Shown piece after piece: positions 33,154-41,221 of a stretch of DNA of 64,000 nt. Each line of letters starts with the position of its first letter. The stretch's first letter is position 1. The stretch comes from an uncultured Rubrobacteraceae bacterium (GTDB lineage: Bacteria; Actinomycetota; Rubrobacteria; Rubrobacterales; Rubrobacteraceae). Where the stretch lies: NCBI GenBank assembly GCA_902806095.1, contig CADCVF010000018.1, positions 1 to 64,000 of the forward strand. Reading direction: 5' to 3'. The position numbers and the translations under genes are program-made. Below the pieces are notes generated by a model. The model made no database searches, was not told where the DNA came from, and saw only the letters and a program-made list of their open reading frames with translations.

Positions 33154-33244
33154 CGGAGAGGGTGGGATTCGAACCCACGAGACGACTTAACACCGCCTAC
33201 GCGATTTCCAATCGCGCTCCTTCGGCCAACTCGGACACCTCTCC
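33154..33244 (-). tRNA. tRNA-Ser (anticodon GGA)
   Basis: On the minus strand GGAGAGG pairs with CCTCTCC as the acceptor stem, followed by discriminator G. The anticodon stem-loop is GCGAT-TGGAAA-TCGC with GGA in the loop, the long variable arm (TAGGCGGTGTTAAGTCGTCT) is typical of serine tRNA, and the T arm reads GTGGGTTCGAATCCCAC. No CCA is encoded. Its 3' end faces the cluster of broken genes at 31.0-33.0 kb. Confidence 0.95.
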
Positions 33245-33263
33245 GGAAGCGACGGACGGGAGT

Positions 33264-35105
33264 TTACCGTGTCTTTGGAACGTCGTCGAGATCCTCTTGA
33301 CTGGCTCCGTTGCGCCCGAGACTCGCTCGGATGGCTTCCAGCGACAGGGGTCGCAGTACGCGGTCGACAGCGAGCTGGGCCCGCTCCCTCTCTGAGCCAC
33401 CATCGCCGGGGACGAGCTTGGAGGCGGCGGAGACCAGGCTCGGGGCTTCGCCGTTGGCGCTCTCGATGCGCCTGGCGAGGTGCTCGAGGGTGATCCCCGT
33501 CACCAGCCTGTCCTGCTCGAGGTCCGCGGCCGACGCAGACCTCTGATCACCAAGGCTAATGTCCTTCATCAACAGGGCAGCGACGATGGCCGCCGAGACG
33601 GCGACGAGGGTGAAGACGAAGCCGTCTTGAAGAGAGGCCGAGAGGCCTTCGCGGGAGACCTGCAGGATCTGCTCTACGAATCGCTCTCCGCCGGGGAGGG
33701 CCGAAGCGACGCGGTCCAGGGCGGCGCGGGCCTGGTCGCTAACCAGCGCGTTCGGGTCTTCCAGGGCGTTTATCAGTCGGCCTGGGGCTTGAGGAGGAGC
33801 GTTGTTTTTCAGGTAGTCGACGTAACCCGAGGTGACGAGTGAGCCTATAACCGCCGTGCCGACCGTCGAGCCTAGAGAACGGATGAACTGCGTGGCCGAG
33901 GTCGCGACGCCGATAAACCTCTGCTCGACCGTGCTCTGGACGGCGAGGGTCGCGGAGGGCATGAGAGGTCCGAGGCCGAGGCCCGTGATCATGAGATAGA
34001 AGGCGACAGTCCCCTGGGTAGAGTCCACGTCCAGCGTCGTCAAGAGGTAGATACCTATGGTCATCACTATCGAGCCGGCGATCAAGAACGGTTTGATGCG
34101 CTTTACGCGGGCTATGATCTGGCCGCAGATAACCGCCATGGCCGTCATGCTGAGAACCAGCGGCGTGAGCACCGTGCCAGAACCCGTGGCTGTCTCGCCG
34201 AGCACGCCCTGCACGAAGAGCGGGGTGTAGAGGATGACCCCGAACATCCCGATGCCGACCATGAACATCAGTAGCGCCGCGGAGCCGAAGACCCGACTCT
34301 CGAACAGGGAGAGCGGTATCACGGGCTCGTCCGCCCTGAGCTCTACGGGTATGAAGGCGGCGAGCAGGATGCCGGCGACCACGAAACCGATGACGACGCG
34401 GGTGGCGTCCCAGTCGTAGCCCTCACCGACCCAAGAGAGCGCGAGCAACAGTGAGACCACAGAGGCCGTTATGGTAGCGGCGCCGAGGTAGTCTATCTTT
34501 ACCCCGAACCGCCTGGCACTCTGGCGGAGCACTACGGGCAGGGCGAAGAGCGAAAAGACGCCAAGTGGCAGGTTGATGTAGAAGACCCAGCGCCACGAGA
34601 TGGTGTCCGTGATCCAACCCCCCATCGTCGGACCGATGACGCTGGTCAGCGCGAAGACGCTGAAGAATACACTCTGGTACTTCGCCCGGCGCGCAGGGTC
34701 GGGGAAGATATCTGCGACGCTGGTGAATATGTTGGAGAAGATCATGCCTGCCCCAAGCCCCTGTAAGCCCCGGAAGAGTATCAGCTCGGTCATCCCCCAG
34801 GCCGCCCCACAGAGCGCGCTGGCGGCTAGGAAGATAGCCACACCAGCGATGATGAACCATTTCCTGCCGTAGATGTCCCCGAGCTTGCCGATGACCGGGA
34901 TCATGGCGGTCGAAGCGAGCAGGTACGCCGTCGTGACCCAGGCATAGTGCTCGAACCCGTCGAGGTCGGCGATTATCTTGGGCAATGCGGTCCCGACCAC
35001 GGTCTGGTCCAGGGCTACAAGAAATAGCGCGAGCATGAGCCCGGCCACAGCGAGCACGGTCTCCTTACGCCCCGACTGCTCGCCTCGAGATATGTTCGCG
35101 CTCAT
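33264..35105 (-). CDS. DHA2-family (EmrB/QacA-type) drug:H+ antiporter
   Basis: 613 residues with 14 predicted membrane helices. Motif A is GKLGDIYGRKWF, the first helix carries the DHA2 signature FLVALDQTVVGTALPKI, and motif C lies near LTSVIGPTMGGWI. The family exports hydrophobic or cationic drugs using the proton gradient. A roughly 100-residue hydrophilic C-terminal extension, rich in Arg and Glu, is cytoplasmic and unusual in its length. Transcribed leftward; the dienelactone hydrolase gene lies 12 bases upstream, so the two probably form one unit. Confidence 0.93.
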   Translation of the reverse strand: MSANISRGEQSGRKETVLAVAGLMLALFLVALDQTVVGTALPKIIADLDGFEHYAWVTTAYLLASTAMIPVIGKLGDIYGRKWFIIAGVAIFLAASALCGAAWGMTELILFRGLQGLGAGMIFSNIFTSVADIFPDPARRAKYQSVFFSVFALTSVIGPTMGGWITDTISWRWVFYINLPLGVFSLFALPVVLRQSARRFGVKIDYLGAATITASVVSLLLALSWVGEGYDWDATRVVIGFVVAGILLAAFIPVELRADEPVIPLSLFESRVFGSAALLMFMVGIGMFGVILYTPLFVQGVLGETATGSGTVLTPLVLSMTAMAVICGQIIARVKRIKPFLIAGSIVMTIGIYLLTTLDVDSTQGTVAFYLMITGLGLGPLMPSATLAVQSTVEQRFIGVATSATQFIRSLGSTVGTAVIGSLVTSGYVDYLKNNAPPQAPGRLINALEDPNALVSDQARAALDRVASALPGGERFVEQILQVSREGLSASLQDGFVFTLVAVSAAIVAALLMKDISLGDQRSASAADLEQDRLVTGITLEHLARRIESANGEAPSLVSAASKLVPGDGGSERERAQLAVDRVLRPLSLEAIRASLGRNGASQEDLDDVPKTR

Positions 35106-35117
35106 CTCTGCGTAGCG

Positions 35118-35822
35118 CTAACGGTTCGCTGAAGTTCTGTCTGCGAGGTGTTCCTCGAAGAAGGCCAGTGTCCGCAGCCAGGCATCCTCTGAGGCGGTTG
35201 GATCGTAGCTCCTGCTCCTGTCGTTGAAGAAGGAGTGCCTCGCTCCTTCGTACACCTTGATATCCCGCGGGACGCCACTGCGTCCCAGCTCGGCGGCGAG
35301 TTTGCGACCCGACCTCGCTGTGAAGTCTTTCTCGGGATAGGAACCGACGACGGGACAAGAACGGGAGACGGCTCCTAGTGGACGAGGATTCACGCCGTAG
35401 AATGGGGCGATGGCTCTCAGCCGGTCGTCGGTACAGGCCCAGGCGACGGCGAGCCCCCCACCCATACAGAAGCCGATGGCTCCGAGGCGCCCCCCATCGA
35501 TGGAAGGTTGTTCGGAAAGGACGCCAAGGGCAGCCTTCAGGTCGCCGATGCCGAAACGGTCCGGGGTTCCACGGAGCATGCCGCCTATGATGCGGGCCAT
35601 GCATACGGCGCGGCTGCGCCCGGCAAAAAGGTCGACTGCGAGGGCGGCGTAGCCAGCATCGGCGAAGCGGCGGGCTATGTCCTTGATGTTCTCGTTTAGG
35701 CCGAAAGCCTCATGGATGATGACCACGCCGGGGAACGGGCCGTCGTCCTCTGGCCACGCGAGGTAGCCACGGAGCCGTTGTCTCTCACCCTGGAACGAGA
35801 TGGTCTGGTCGGTGGTCGGCAC
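35118..35822 (-). CDS. Dienelactone hydrolase family protein
   Basis: An alpha/beta hydrolase of about 234 residues from GTG 35822. The nucleophile motif is GFCMGGG with cysteine at the catalytic position, the DLH hallmark; VVIIHEAFGLNENIKDIARR forms the oxyanion region and YEGARHSFFNDRS carries the catalytic histidine. DLH hydrolyses dienelactone in chlorocatechol breakdown, but most homologues have other ester substrates. The frame opens at GTG 35882, which would overlap the rhodanese coding region by 53 bases; GTG 35822 starts eight bases after the rhodanese stop and gives a normal N-terminus. Expected to be co-transcribed with the rhodanese gene upstream and the efflux gene downstream. 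Confidence 0.88.
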   Translation of the reverse strand: MPTTDQTISFQGERQRLRGYLAWPEDDGPFPGVVIIHEAFGLNENIKDIARRFADAGYAALAVDLFAGRSRAVCMARIIGGMLRGTPDRFGIGDLKAALGVLSEQPSIDGGRLGAIGFCMGGGLAVAWACTDDRLRAIAPFYGVNPRPLGAVSRSCPVVGSYPEKDFTARSGRKLAAELGRSGVPRDIKVYEGARHSFFNDRSRSYDPTASEDAWLRTLAFFEEHLADRTSANR

Positions 35823-35829
35823 GCGCTTC

Positions 35830-36150
35830 CTAACTGGTACTCTCGGTCGGGCAGCCGGCGTCCATCCAGTCCTGTTTGCCACCCTCGTACTCGAATGCGT
35901 TTTCGTAACCCATGGCCGTCAGCTCACGGACGACCCGCGTCGAGGAATGTCAGTGGGAGTTCGAACAATAGGCCACAACCTCGGTAGTCTTGTCGGGCAC
36001 GATGTCGGGGAGCAGGCCACTGTCCTGGAAGCGGATCGCAGTTGGTAGATGCGCCTGATTGTAGGACGCTTCCGAGAGCACCCCGAGAAGGACGAAGTCG
36101 TCGCCCCTATAGATCTTCTGCTTCAAACCTTCGCGACTTATGGTCTTCAC
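35830..36150 (-). pseudogene. Rhodanese-like protein gene with an in-frame TGA at a cysteine position
   Basis: GTG 36150 follows GGGAGG; the product starts MKTISREGLKQKIYRG and has the rhodanese core EASYNQAHLPTAIRF. After VVAYCSNSH a TGA (35950-35952) interrupts the frame, which then continues with conserved sequence HSSTRVVRELTAMGYENAFE, YEGGKQDWMDAGC to TAG at 35830. In related rhodaneses the stop position is often a cysteine (pattern YCSNxxCxxS). It may be a nonsense mutation (TGC or TGG to TGA) or, less likely, a selenocysteine codon. Full length would be 106 residues. Rhodaneses transfer sulfane sulfur through a cysteine. Confidence 0.72.
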
Positions 36151-36175
36151 AATGTTCCTCCCTTTCACTGCAATC

Positions 36176-36646
36176 CTAGCGTACCCGGCGCAGTACGAGG
36201 AGCGGGATCTCACGCTCCGTCTTGTTTTGGTAGTCGTCGTAGGTCGGGTACATCTCTACCATCTTCTGCCAGAGGCCGGCTTTCTCCTCAGGGTCCGCTT
36301 CCTCCGCCCTTACGCGTACCTCGCGATCTCCAACCTCGACCGTCGCGTCAGGGTTGGCCCTCAGGTTCAGGTACCATTCAGGGTGTGTCGGCGCGCCGCC
36401 TTTCGAGGCGATAATCACGAAATCCTCGCCTTCCATGACGTAGAGAAGCGGGGCCGTGCGCTGCCTGCCGGTCTTCCGCCCCACGGTGTTCAGGAGCAGG
36501 ATGGGACTCTTGCCCATACGACCAAGCAGCTTGCCGCCCGTGGCGCGGTAGATTCCCGCGTGCGCGCCACTACCTAGTTTCAGGGCCAATCTGGCAGGTC
36601 CTGAGAGATCCCTTTCGACGGACGTCTCGTGTTCACTTTCAGCCAC
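36176..36646 (-). CDS. F420-dependent nitroreductase-family protein (DUF385/Ddn-like)
   Basis: 156 residues from GTG 36646, which has AAAGGA upstream. The motifs LLLNTVGRKTGRQRTAPLLY, DFVIIASKGGAPTHPEWYLN and LRANPDATVEVGDREVRVRA define the deazaflavin-dependent nitroreductase family. These actinobacterial enzymes use F420H2 to reduce quinones, aflatoxins or nitro compounds at the membrane face. A longer frame upstream overlaps the ABC permease gene and has no conserved sequence. It follows the DrrAB-type genes in the same direction and may be the last gene of that operon. Confidence 0.85.
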   Translation of the reverse strand: MAESEHETSVERDLSGPARLALKLGSGAHAGIYRATGGKLLGRMGKSPILLLNTVGRKTGRQRTAPLLYVMEGEDFVIIASKGGAPTHPEWYLNLRANPDATVEVGDREVRVRAEEADPEEKAGLWQKMVEMYPTYDDYQNKTEREIPLLVLRRVR

Positions 36647-36660
36647 TTGGTGTTCCTTTC

Positions 36661-37425
36661 CTATCCGGCTCTCTCCGCGCTGCGGAGGCCGTAGACAGCC
36701 CAGAGGGCGAGTATCAGTATGAGGATGGCGCTTATGATGAAGGCAGAGGCGACGCCAGTCGGGTCGCCGGCCAGGAAGCCCCTGGCGGCTTCGAGTACGT
36801 GGGTGAAAGGGTTGAGGCGGGCGGCGGTCTCGATCCAACCCGATAGCAAGCTCAGCGGTACGAAGACCGGTGCCAGGAAAAGCACCAAGAAGATTGGCGT
36901 GCGTATAACGGGCCCTGCCTGCTGGGTGCGTAGCAGCATCGCCACCCCAGCCCCGAAAAGGGTCGCCGCTATGTTGGCGAGGAGTGCGAGGGCGATGAGG
37001 CCGAAGAGGTCGAAGCCACCGCTTATGGGTATCCCGATGACCAACGCGAACCCGGTGACGAGCATCCCTGTCATGACGGCGCGCACGATAGATGCCATAG
37101 TGTAGCCGAGGATGATCCCGTACCTATTCGAGGCGGCCAGCATGAGCCTACTCGCGAATCCGTTCTCGAAGTCGCCCGCGATCGAAAATCCTGTGAAAGC
37201 CCCGCCCATCGAGACGGCCTGCAAGAGGGCCCACACGTACTGGAACGCGATGTAGCCGGCCCCGTAGTCGAAGCCGGGCACATCACCTACCCTCGTCAGA
37301 CCGCCGGCGAATGCCACGAAAAAGAAAAGCGGGAAGAGCGCAGGCGCCAGGAATGCGGGGTTCGTAAAGTACTTGTAGGTCTGGCGGGCGGCCACAGCCC
37401 CAGCCACATGGAAGAAGCTACTCAT
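36661..37425 (-). CDS. ABC-2 type permease (DrrB-like), second subunit
   Basis: 254 residues, six hydrophobic helices of the ABC-2 exporter permease family. The stretch FENGFASRLMLAASNRYGII and the later LLSGWIETAARLNPFTHVLE followed by ARGFLAGD are the typical conserved loop and C-terminal signature of DrrB-like proteins. It lies two bases after the other permease gene in the same operon; the pair probably forms a heterodimeric channel with the ATPase encoded upstream. The exported compound is unknown. The two permeases are paralogues with the same helix pattern. Confidence 0.9.
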   Translation of the reverse strand: MSSFFHVAGAVAARQTYKYFTNPAFLAPALFPLFFFVAFAGGLTRVGDVPGFDYGAGYIAFQYVWALLQAVSMGGAFTGFSIAGDFENGFASRLMLAASNRYGIILGYTMASIVRAVMTGMLVTGFALVIGIPISGGFDLFGLIALALLANIAATLFGAGVAMLLRTQQAGPVIRTPIFLVLFLAPVFVPLSLLSGWIETAARLNPFTHVLEAARGFLAGDPTGVASAFIISAILILILALWAVYGLRSAERAG

Positions 37426-37427
37426 AC

Positions 37428-38204
37428 CTACACCACCCTCGTCTTCAATGACGCCGCCGCCCCGCCGATGGCGACCACGACGATGGCCAGCGCGAAGCCG
37501 AACCCGAGGATCAGAGCCTGCGCGTCCCAGCCGGTAATGACCAGACTCCTGATGCCTTCGACCAGGTAGGAGATCGGGTTCACGGTCGCGATAAACCGAA
37601 ACCAGTCCTGCTCGATCAGCTCCCGCGGCAGGTTGATCGACGACAGAAAGATGGCCACGAAGAACAGCGGGAACGCGCTCTCCACAGCCTCGACAGAACC
37701 CGTTCTTATCGCCAGTATCGCGCCTATCCCCCCGAACCCGAGGGCGACGAGCACGGTAAGGAGCACGATCACGAACATCCCGCCTACGCCGCTGCTTATG
37801 TCAACACCCATCAGCAGCCCTACGGTGAGGAAGGCGACACCCTGTATCAAGCCGAGCGCGACCACGCCAGCTAGCATCCCCCCAAGCAAGGCCACAGGAC
37901 GCATCGGGGTGAGCGAGAGCCTGTCGAAGAAGCCGCTCTCGATGTCGCGGGCCAGGTCGGCGCCGGCCGTGATCGCGCCGAAGAGAGAGGCCTGTATGAG
38001 TGGGAAGGCGAACGCGAAGTCGAGGTAAGAGTCGGTGGGGAAGCCAGGGATGCGCGAAGCGGCGTCGAGGCCGTTCGCATTGATGGAGAAGAACAACATC
38101 GGGAAGAGTAGCGCAGGGACGAGGACCGCGGGCTGCCTCATGGTACGGACGGTGGAGCGGCGTGCGATCGCCATGACCTCGGTGAGGAAAGCAGAGCTCC
38201 TCAC
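37428..38204 (-). CDS. ABC-2 type permease (DrrB-like), first subunit
   Basis: 258 residues with six membrane helices. The cytoplasmic loop DIESGFFDRLSLTPMRPVAL and the C-terminal WFRFIATVNPISYLVEGIRS are the ABC-2 permease signatures. ATG overlaps the stop of the ATPase gene by four bases (ATGA), so the subunits are made in a coupled way. With the neighbouring permease and ATPase it forms a complete daunorubicin-resistance-type exporter for drugs, lipids or a secondary metabolite. Confidence 0.9.
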   Translation of the reverse strand: MRSSAFLTEVMAIARRSTVRTMRQPAVLVPALLFPMLFFSINANGLDAASRIPGFPTDSYLDFAFAFPLIQASLFGAITAGADLARDIESGFFDRLSLTPMRPVALLGGMLAGVVALGLIQGVAFLTVGLLMGVDISSGVGGMFVIVLLTVLVALGFGGIGAILAIRTGSVEAVESAFPLFFVAIFLSSINLPRELIEQDWFRFIATVNPISYLVEGIRSLVITGWDAQALILGFGFALAIVVVAIGGAAASLKTRVV

Positions 38205-39190
38205 GCCTGCGCCTCCTCCATACCGCCTTCTTCGCCCTCCCCGGCTCCTTCCAGCGAGCGGCCTGTCTTGGCGAGGAAGACGTCGTCGAGGCTGGGTTCA
38301 TCGAGCCGGAGGTTGGTGACGCGGACACCCTCTTTATCGAGGGCGCGCACCACGTCGGCGAGGCCAGCGGCCCCGCCCGAGAGCCTGACGGCAACGGCCC
38401 CGGGTTGGGCTGGGATCTCCTCCCCGAAACCCATAAGTACGCTGGCGACAGCGTCGCGCTCCCCGCGCTCAGCGGGTGTCGCCTCGACGCTGGGGCGTCC
38501 GATCTCGGCCTTCAGTGACTCCGGCGTGTCCTCGGCGACGATCCTGCCCCGGTCGATGATCCCGACCCGGTCAGCCAGCACGTCGGCCTCTTCGAGATAC
38601 TGCGTCGTCAGGAACACCGTAACCTCGTCCTCGCGCGCGAGCCTGCTGACCTCTGCCCAGAGAGCGCTGCGACTCTGCGGGTCGAGGCCTGTCGTCGGCT
38701 CGTCGAGGAAGAGTATCTGCGGACCGTGCACCAGCGCCAGAGCGAGGTCGAGGCGGCGCTTCATCCCGCCCGAGTAGCCGCGCACCTTCCTACCTGCTGC
38801 CTCTTGGAGTCCGACGCGCTCAAGGAGCTCCTGTGCGCGCCGCTTGCGCTCCTTGCGCGAGATCCCGTGCAGGGCGGCCTGCAGGTGAAGGTGCTCACGG
38901 CCCGTCAGGAAAGGATCTAGCGCCGCCTCCTGTAGCGCCGCCCCGATGGAGGCACGTACCTGCGGACCTTCGTGCACGATGTCGTAGCCGGCCACTGTGG
39001 CCGTGCCGCTCGTTGGCGGGAGGAGCGTCGTAAGCATCAGAACGGTCGTCGACTTCCCCGCGCCGTTAGGCCCGAGGAAACCGTAGATCTCACCGGGCTC
39101 TACCTGCAAGTCTATGCCGTCAACGGCCCGCGGTCCCTTCTTGAACTCCCTGACGAGGTTCTCGACCTCTATACCCCGATCCCTGCCCAC
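38201..39190 (-). CDS. DrrA-type ABC exporter ATPase
   Basis: 329 residues. Walker A GPNGAGKST, Q-loop ALQEAALDPFLTGREHL, signature YSGGMKRRLDLA, Walker B ILFLDEPTTGLD and switch TTQYLEEADVLADRVGIID are all intact. The C-terminal domain with LRLDEPSLDDVFLAKTGR is the hallmark of the DrrA subgroup. It powers the two ABC-2 permeases encoded downstream. GTG start at 39190 overlaps the SDR stop by one base, so the SDR gene upstream is probably part of the same transcript. Confidence 0.94.
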   Translation of the reverse strand: MGRDRGIEVENLVREFKKGPRAVDGIDLQVEPGEIYGFLGPNGAGKSTTVLMLTTLLPPTSGTATVAGYDIVHEGPQVRASIGAALQEAALDPFLTGREHLHLQAALHGISRKERKRRAQELLERVGLQEAAGRKVRGYSGGMKRRLDLALALVHGPQILFLDEPTTGLDPQSRSALWAEVSRLAREDEVTVFLTTQYLEEADVLADRVGIIDRGRIVAEDTPESLKAEIGRPSVEATPAERGERDAVASVLMGFGEEIPAQPGAVAVRLSGGAAGLADVVRALDKEGVRVTNLRLDEPSLDDVFLAKTGRSLEGAGEGEEGGMEEAQA

Positions 39191-40059
39191 TAGGCGGCCA
39201 CCTTCAGGCCCGTCAGGTCCTCGCTGATCTCCCAGAGCCTGCGTCGGGCGGCGGGGTCGTAGGCCACCTTCTTGGCTTTGATCTCCTTGCGGTCAGAGAA
39301 GTACTTCCCGCTGACCCCGGCGACCTCGGGCGAGGAAGAGAGCCAGATCAGGGTGTCAGCCCCCTGCTCTGGTGAGCGCATGAACGGTTTGAAAGTCCTG
39401 AAAAATAGGGCCATCGGGCCTCTGTTGTTCTGGCCGAAGTTCGTGCCTACCGAGCCAGGATGAAGGCAATTCGCGCTAACGCCGGTACTACTCAGGCGCT
39501 CCGCAAGTTCGTAGGTGAACATGATGTTGGCGAGCTTGGTCATCCCGTAGACGGGGAATCCCCTGTACTTGCGCCTGGACTGTATATCTTCGAATTCCAT
39601 GTTCCCCCAACGCTGCGCCTCGGAGGAGACCGTGATCACACGACTCGGCGCGCTCTGCTCGAGCCGCTCGATGAGGAGGTTCGTGAGCAGGAACGGCGCC
39701 AGGTGGTTTATCGCGAGGGTCGTCTCGATGCCGTCTGGCGTCTCGGTCCGCTTACTCTGAACCAGCCCGGCGTTGTTGGCGAGCACATCGAGCCTATCAT
39801 GGCGCCCAAGGAACTCTTCAGCCAACTTCCTGACCTCGCTCTGCACAGACAGGTCGGCAAGCATCAGCTCCACAGACCCGCTGTGACTCTGGGCTTTGAT
39901 CTCCTCGACCGCGGCCTCACCGCGCTCCGGGTTGCGCCCGACAACGACAACGTTCGCTCCCATCGCCGCCAGTGCCACCGCCGACGCCTTCCCGATACCG
40001 GAGGTGCCGCCCGTAATGAGGGCTGTCTTGCCTCCCATACCGCCATTCGAATTATCCAA
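39190..40059 (-). CDS. SDR-family oxidoreductase (retinol dehydrogenase-like)
   Basis: 289 residues. Cofactor loop ITGGTSGIGKASA, NNAG in VLANNAGLVQS, catalytic serine in VITVSSEAQRWG and intact catalytic pair in YGMTKLAN identify an NAD(P)-dependent dehydrogenase of the WWOX/retinol-dehydrogenase-like branch, characterised by INHLAPFLLTNLL. It is cytoplasmic and of unknown substrate. First gene of a probable operon with the ABC exporter, so the exporter's cargo might be a lipid or polyketide modified by this enzyme; that is only a context inference. Confidence 0.9.
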   Translation of the reverse strand: MDNSNGGMGGKTALITGGTSGIGKASAVALAAMGANVVVVGRNPERGEAAVEEIKAQSHSGSVELMLADLSVQSEVRKLAEEFLGRHDRLDVLANNAGLVQSKRTETPDGIETTLAINHLAPFLLTNLLIERLEQSAPSRVITVSSEAQRWGNMEFEDIQSRRKYRGFPVYGMTKLANIMFTYELAERLSSTGVSANCLHPGSVGTNFGQNNRGPMALFFRTFKPFMRSPEQGADTLIWLSSSPEVAGVSGKYFSDRKEIKAKKVAYDPAARRRLWEISEDLTGLKVAA

Positions 40060-40153
40060 GACCGCTCCTGCTCTAGAAAACTCGCATCACCCTGAGTCTA
40101 TACCGCCTTTGCGGTCACGCTCCGTGAGATCAGCCACGCGCAATACGCCCGCG

Positions 40154-41050
40154 CTATACGCCAGTGCTCTCCGCTCGTCCTGGCTTCCTACCTCCTCTGA
40201 ACACGTCGGTATCGGAGAGATCCTCCGCTTCCTGCACGGTCTCCAGCGTCCGCCAGTAGCGGCGTCCCGGTTCTTCCTCATCACGCACGACGCGCCCGAA
40301 GCCGGAACCGGGGATGTGGCCCGCCGCGACGGTAATGCCGTCGGCCTCGAGCCACGCCAGTAGCATCTCGCGGGTGCGGGCGGCCTGCTCCTTGTCCATG
40401 TCGAAGTGGACGTTCCATGTAGGCTCGGTCGCCTGCGCCGGGTGCACGATGGCGTCGCCCGAGACGAGTGCCTGCTCCCCGCCGGAGGAGACGAGCAGGC
40501 TGCTGTGTCCTGGCGAATGACCTGGGGTCGGTATGGCCGTAAGTTCCCCACCGACCGGCTCCTCGCCATCGAGCAGCTCTAAGACACCAAGATCGTCGAG
40601 CGCGGCGACGGCGCGTCCGAGATACGGCGCGGAGATCTCCCACTCCGCGGCCTGCGTAACGTAGCGGGCCTCTGGGAAGACGGGTTCGCCGTCCGGCTTT
40701 ACGCTCCAGCCGAGATGGTCGCCGTGCAGGTGGGTCAGGAAGACGGTGTCGACGCCCTCAGGGTGAACTCCGGCTTTCTCGAGCTCCACGAGCAGCTTGC
40801 CGCCAGCCCCCATGGCCTGCGGACCCACGCCCGTGTCTACGAGAACTGTGCCCCCGGGGGAACGCAACAAGTAAGACCCGACCCGCCCGCGCAGGGTCTC
40901 GCGGTCAGCGAAAGCCCAGGGATATCGGTCCAGGTAAGGCTCCCACTGATCCTCCATAACACCGGGGAAAATCTGGTCCAGCCTGAAGAACGCACCCTCT
41001 ATGTCCGTCAGGGCGGTAATATCGACGCTTCCTACAGCTATGCTCTTCAA
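40154..41050 (-). CDS. Metallo-beta-lactamase-fold hydrolase (lactonase-like)
   Basis: 298 residues. The dinuclear zinc motif HLHGDH lies in VFLTHLHGDHLGW, with further ligands in TPGHSPGHSS, LVSGDAIVHP and GHIPGSGFGR. The loop and length resemble quorum-quenching lactonases and related methyl-parathion hydrolase-like enzymes. It would hydrolyse a lactone or ester in the cytoplasm. No secretion signal. It is divergent from a MarR gene, separated by a region with two palindromes, which suggests the MarR protein controls it. Confidence 0.88.
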   Translation of the reverse strand: MKSIAVGSVDITALTDIEGAFFRLDQIFPGVMEDQWEPYLDRYPWAFADRETLRGRVGSYLLRSPGGTVLVDTGVGPQAMGAGGKLLVELEKAGVHPEGVDTVFLTHLHGDHLGWSVKPDGEPVFPEARYVTQAAEWEISAPYLGRAVAALDDLGVLELLDGEEPVGGELTAIPTPGHSPGHSSLLVSSGGEQALVSGDAIVHPAQATEPTWNVHFDMDKEQAARTREMLLAWLEADGITVAAGHIPGSGFGRVVRDEEEPGRRYWRTLETVQEAEDLSDTDVFRGGRKPGRAESTGV

Positions 41051-41139
41051 GATCTAACCCTCCTCAGACAAACGCTCTACGCACACGCCCCGCCGGCACA
41101 CCAGACTCGACACGGTTCATCGCCAATCATTCAGGCTTC

Positions 41140-41158
41140 GTATATCATGTACATATAC
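41140..41158. promoter_or_regulatory. Palindrome GTATAT-N7-ATATAC
   Basis: Perfect six-base arms around CATGTAC, in the divergent region between the hydrolase and the MarR gene. It may be one of two binding sites for the MarR protein. Confidence 0.4.
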
Positions 41159-41167
41159 ACATTAACA

Positions 41168-41196
41168 TTGACAACAATATACGTCAACAGTAAGAT
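41168..41196 (+). promoter_or_regulatory. Near-consensus housekeeping promoter with overlapping operator
   Basis: TTGACA (41168-41173), 17 bases, then TAAGAT (41191-41196) give a close match to the SigA consensus, 25 bases upstream of the MarR start. The -35 also begins an inverted repeat TTGAC-N10-GTCAA (41168-41187), so a bound repressor would block the polymerase. Confidence 0.6.
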
Positions 41197-41221
41197 GTGC
41201 ATGAGGAGTCGGTAGGATAGA

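Noticed and set aside
33154-33244. Duplicated tRNA 3' end as an attachment site
   Set aside because: No copy of the tRNA-Ser T-arm sequence was seen elsewhere between 31.0 and 33.2 kb.
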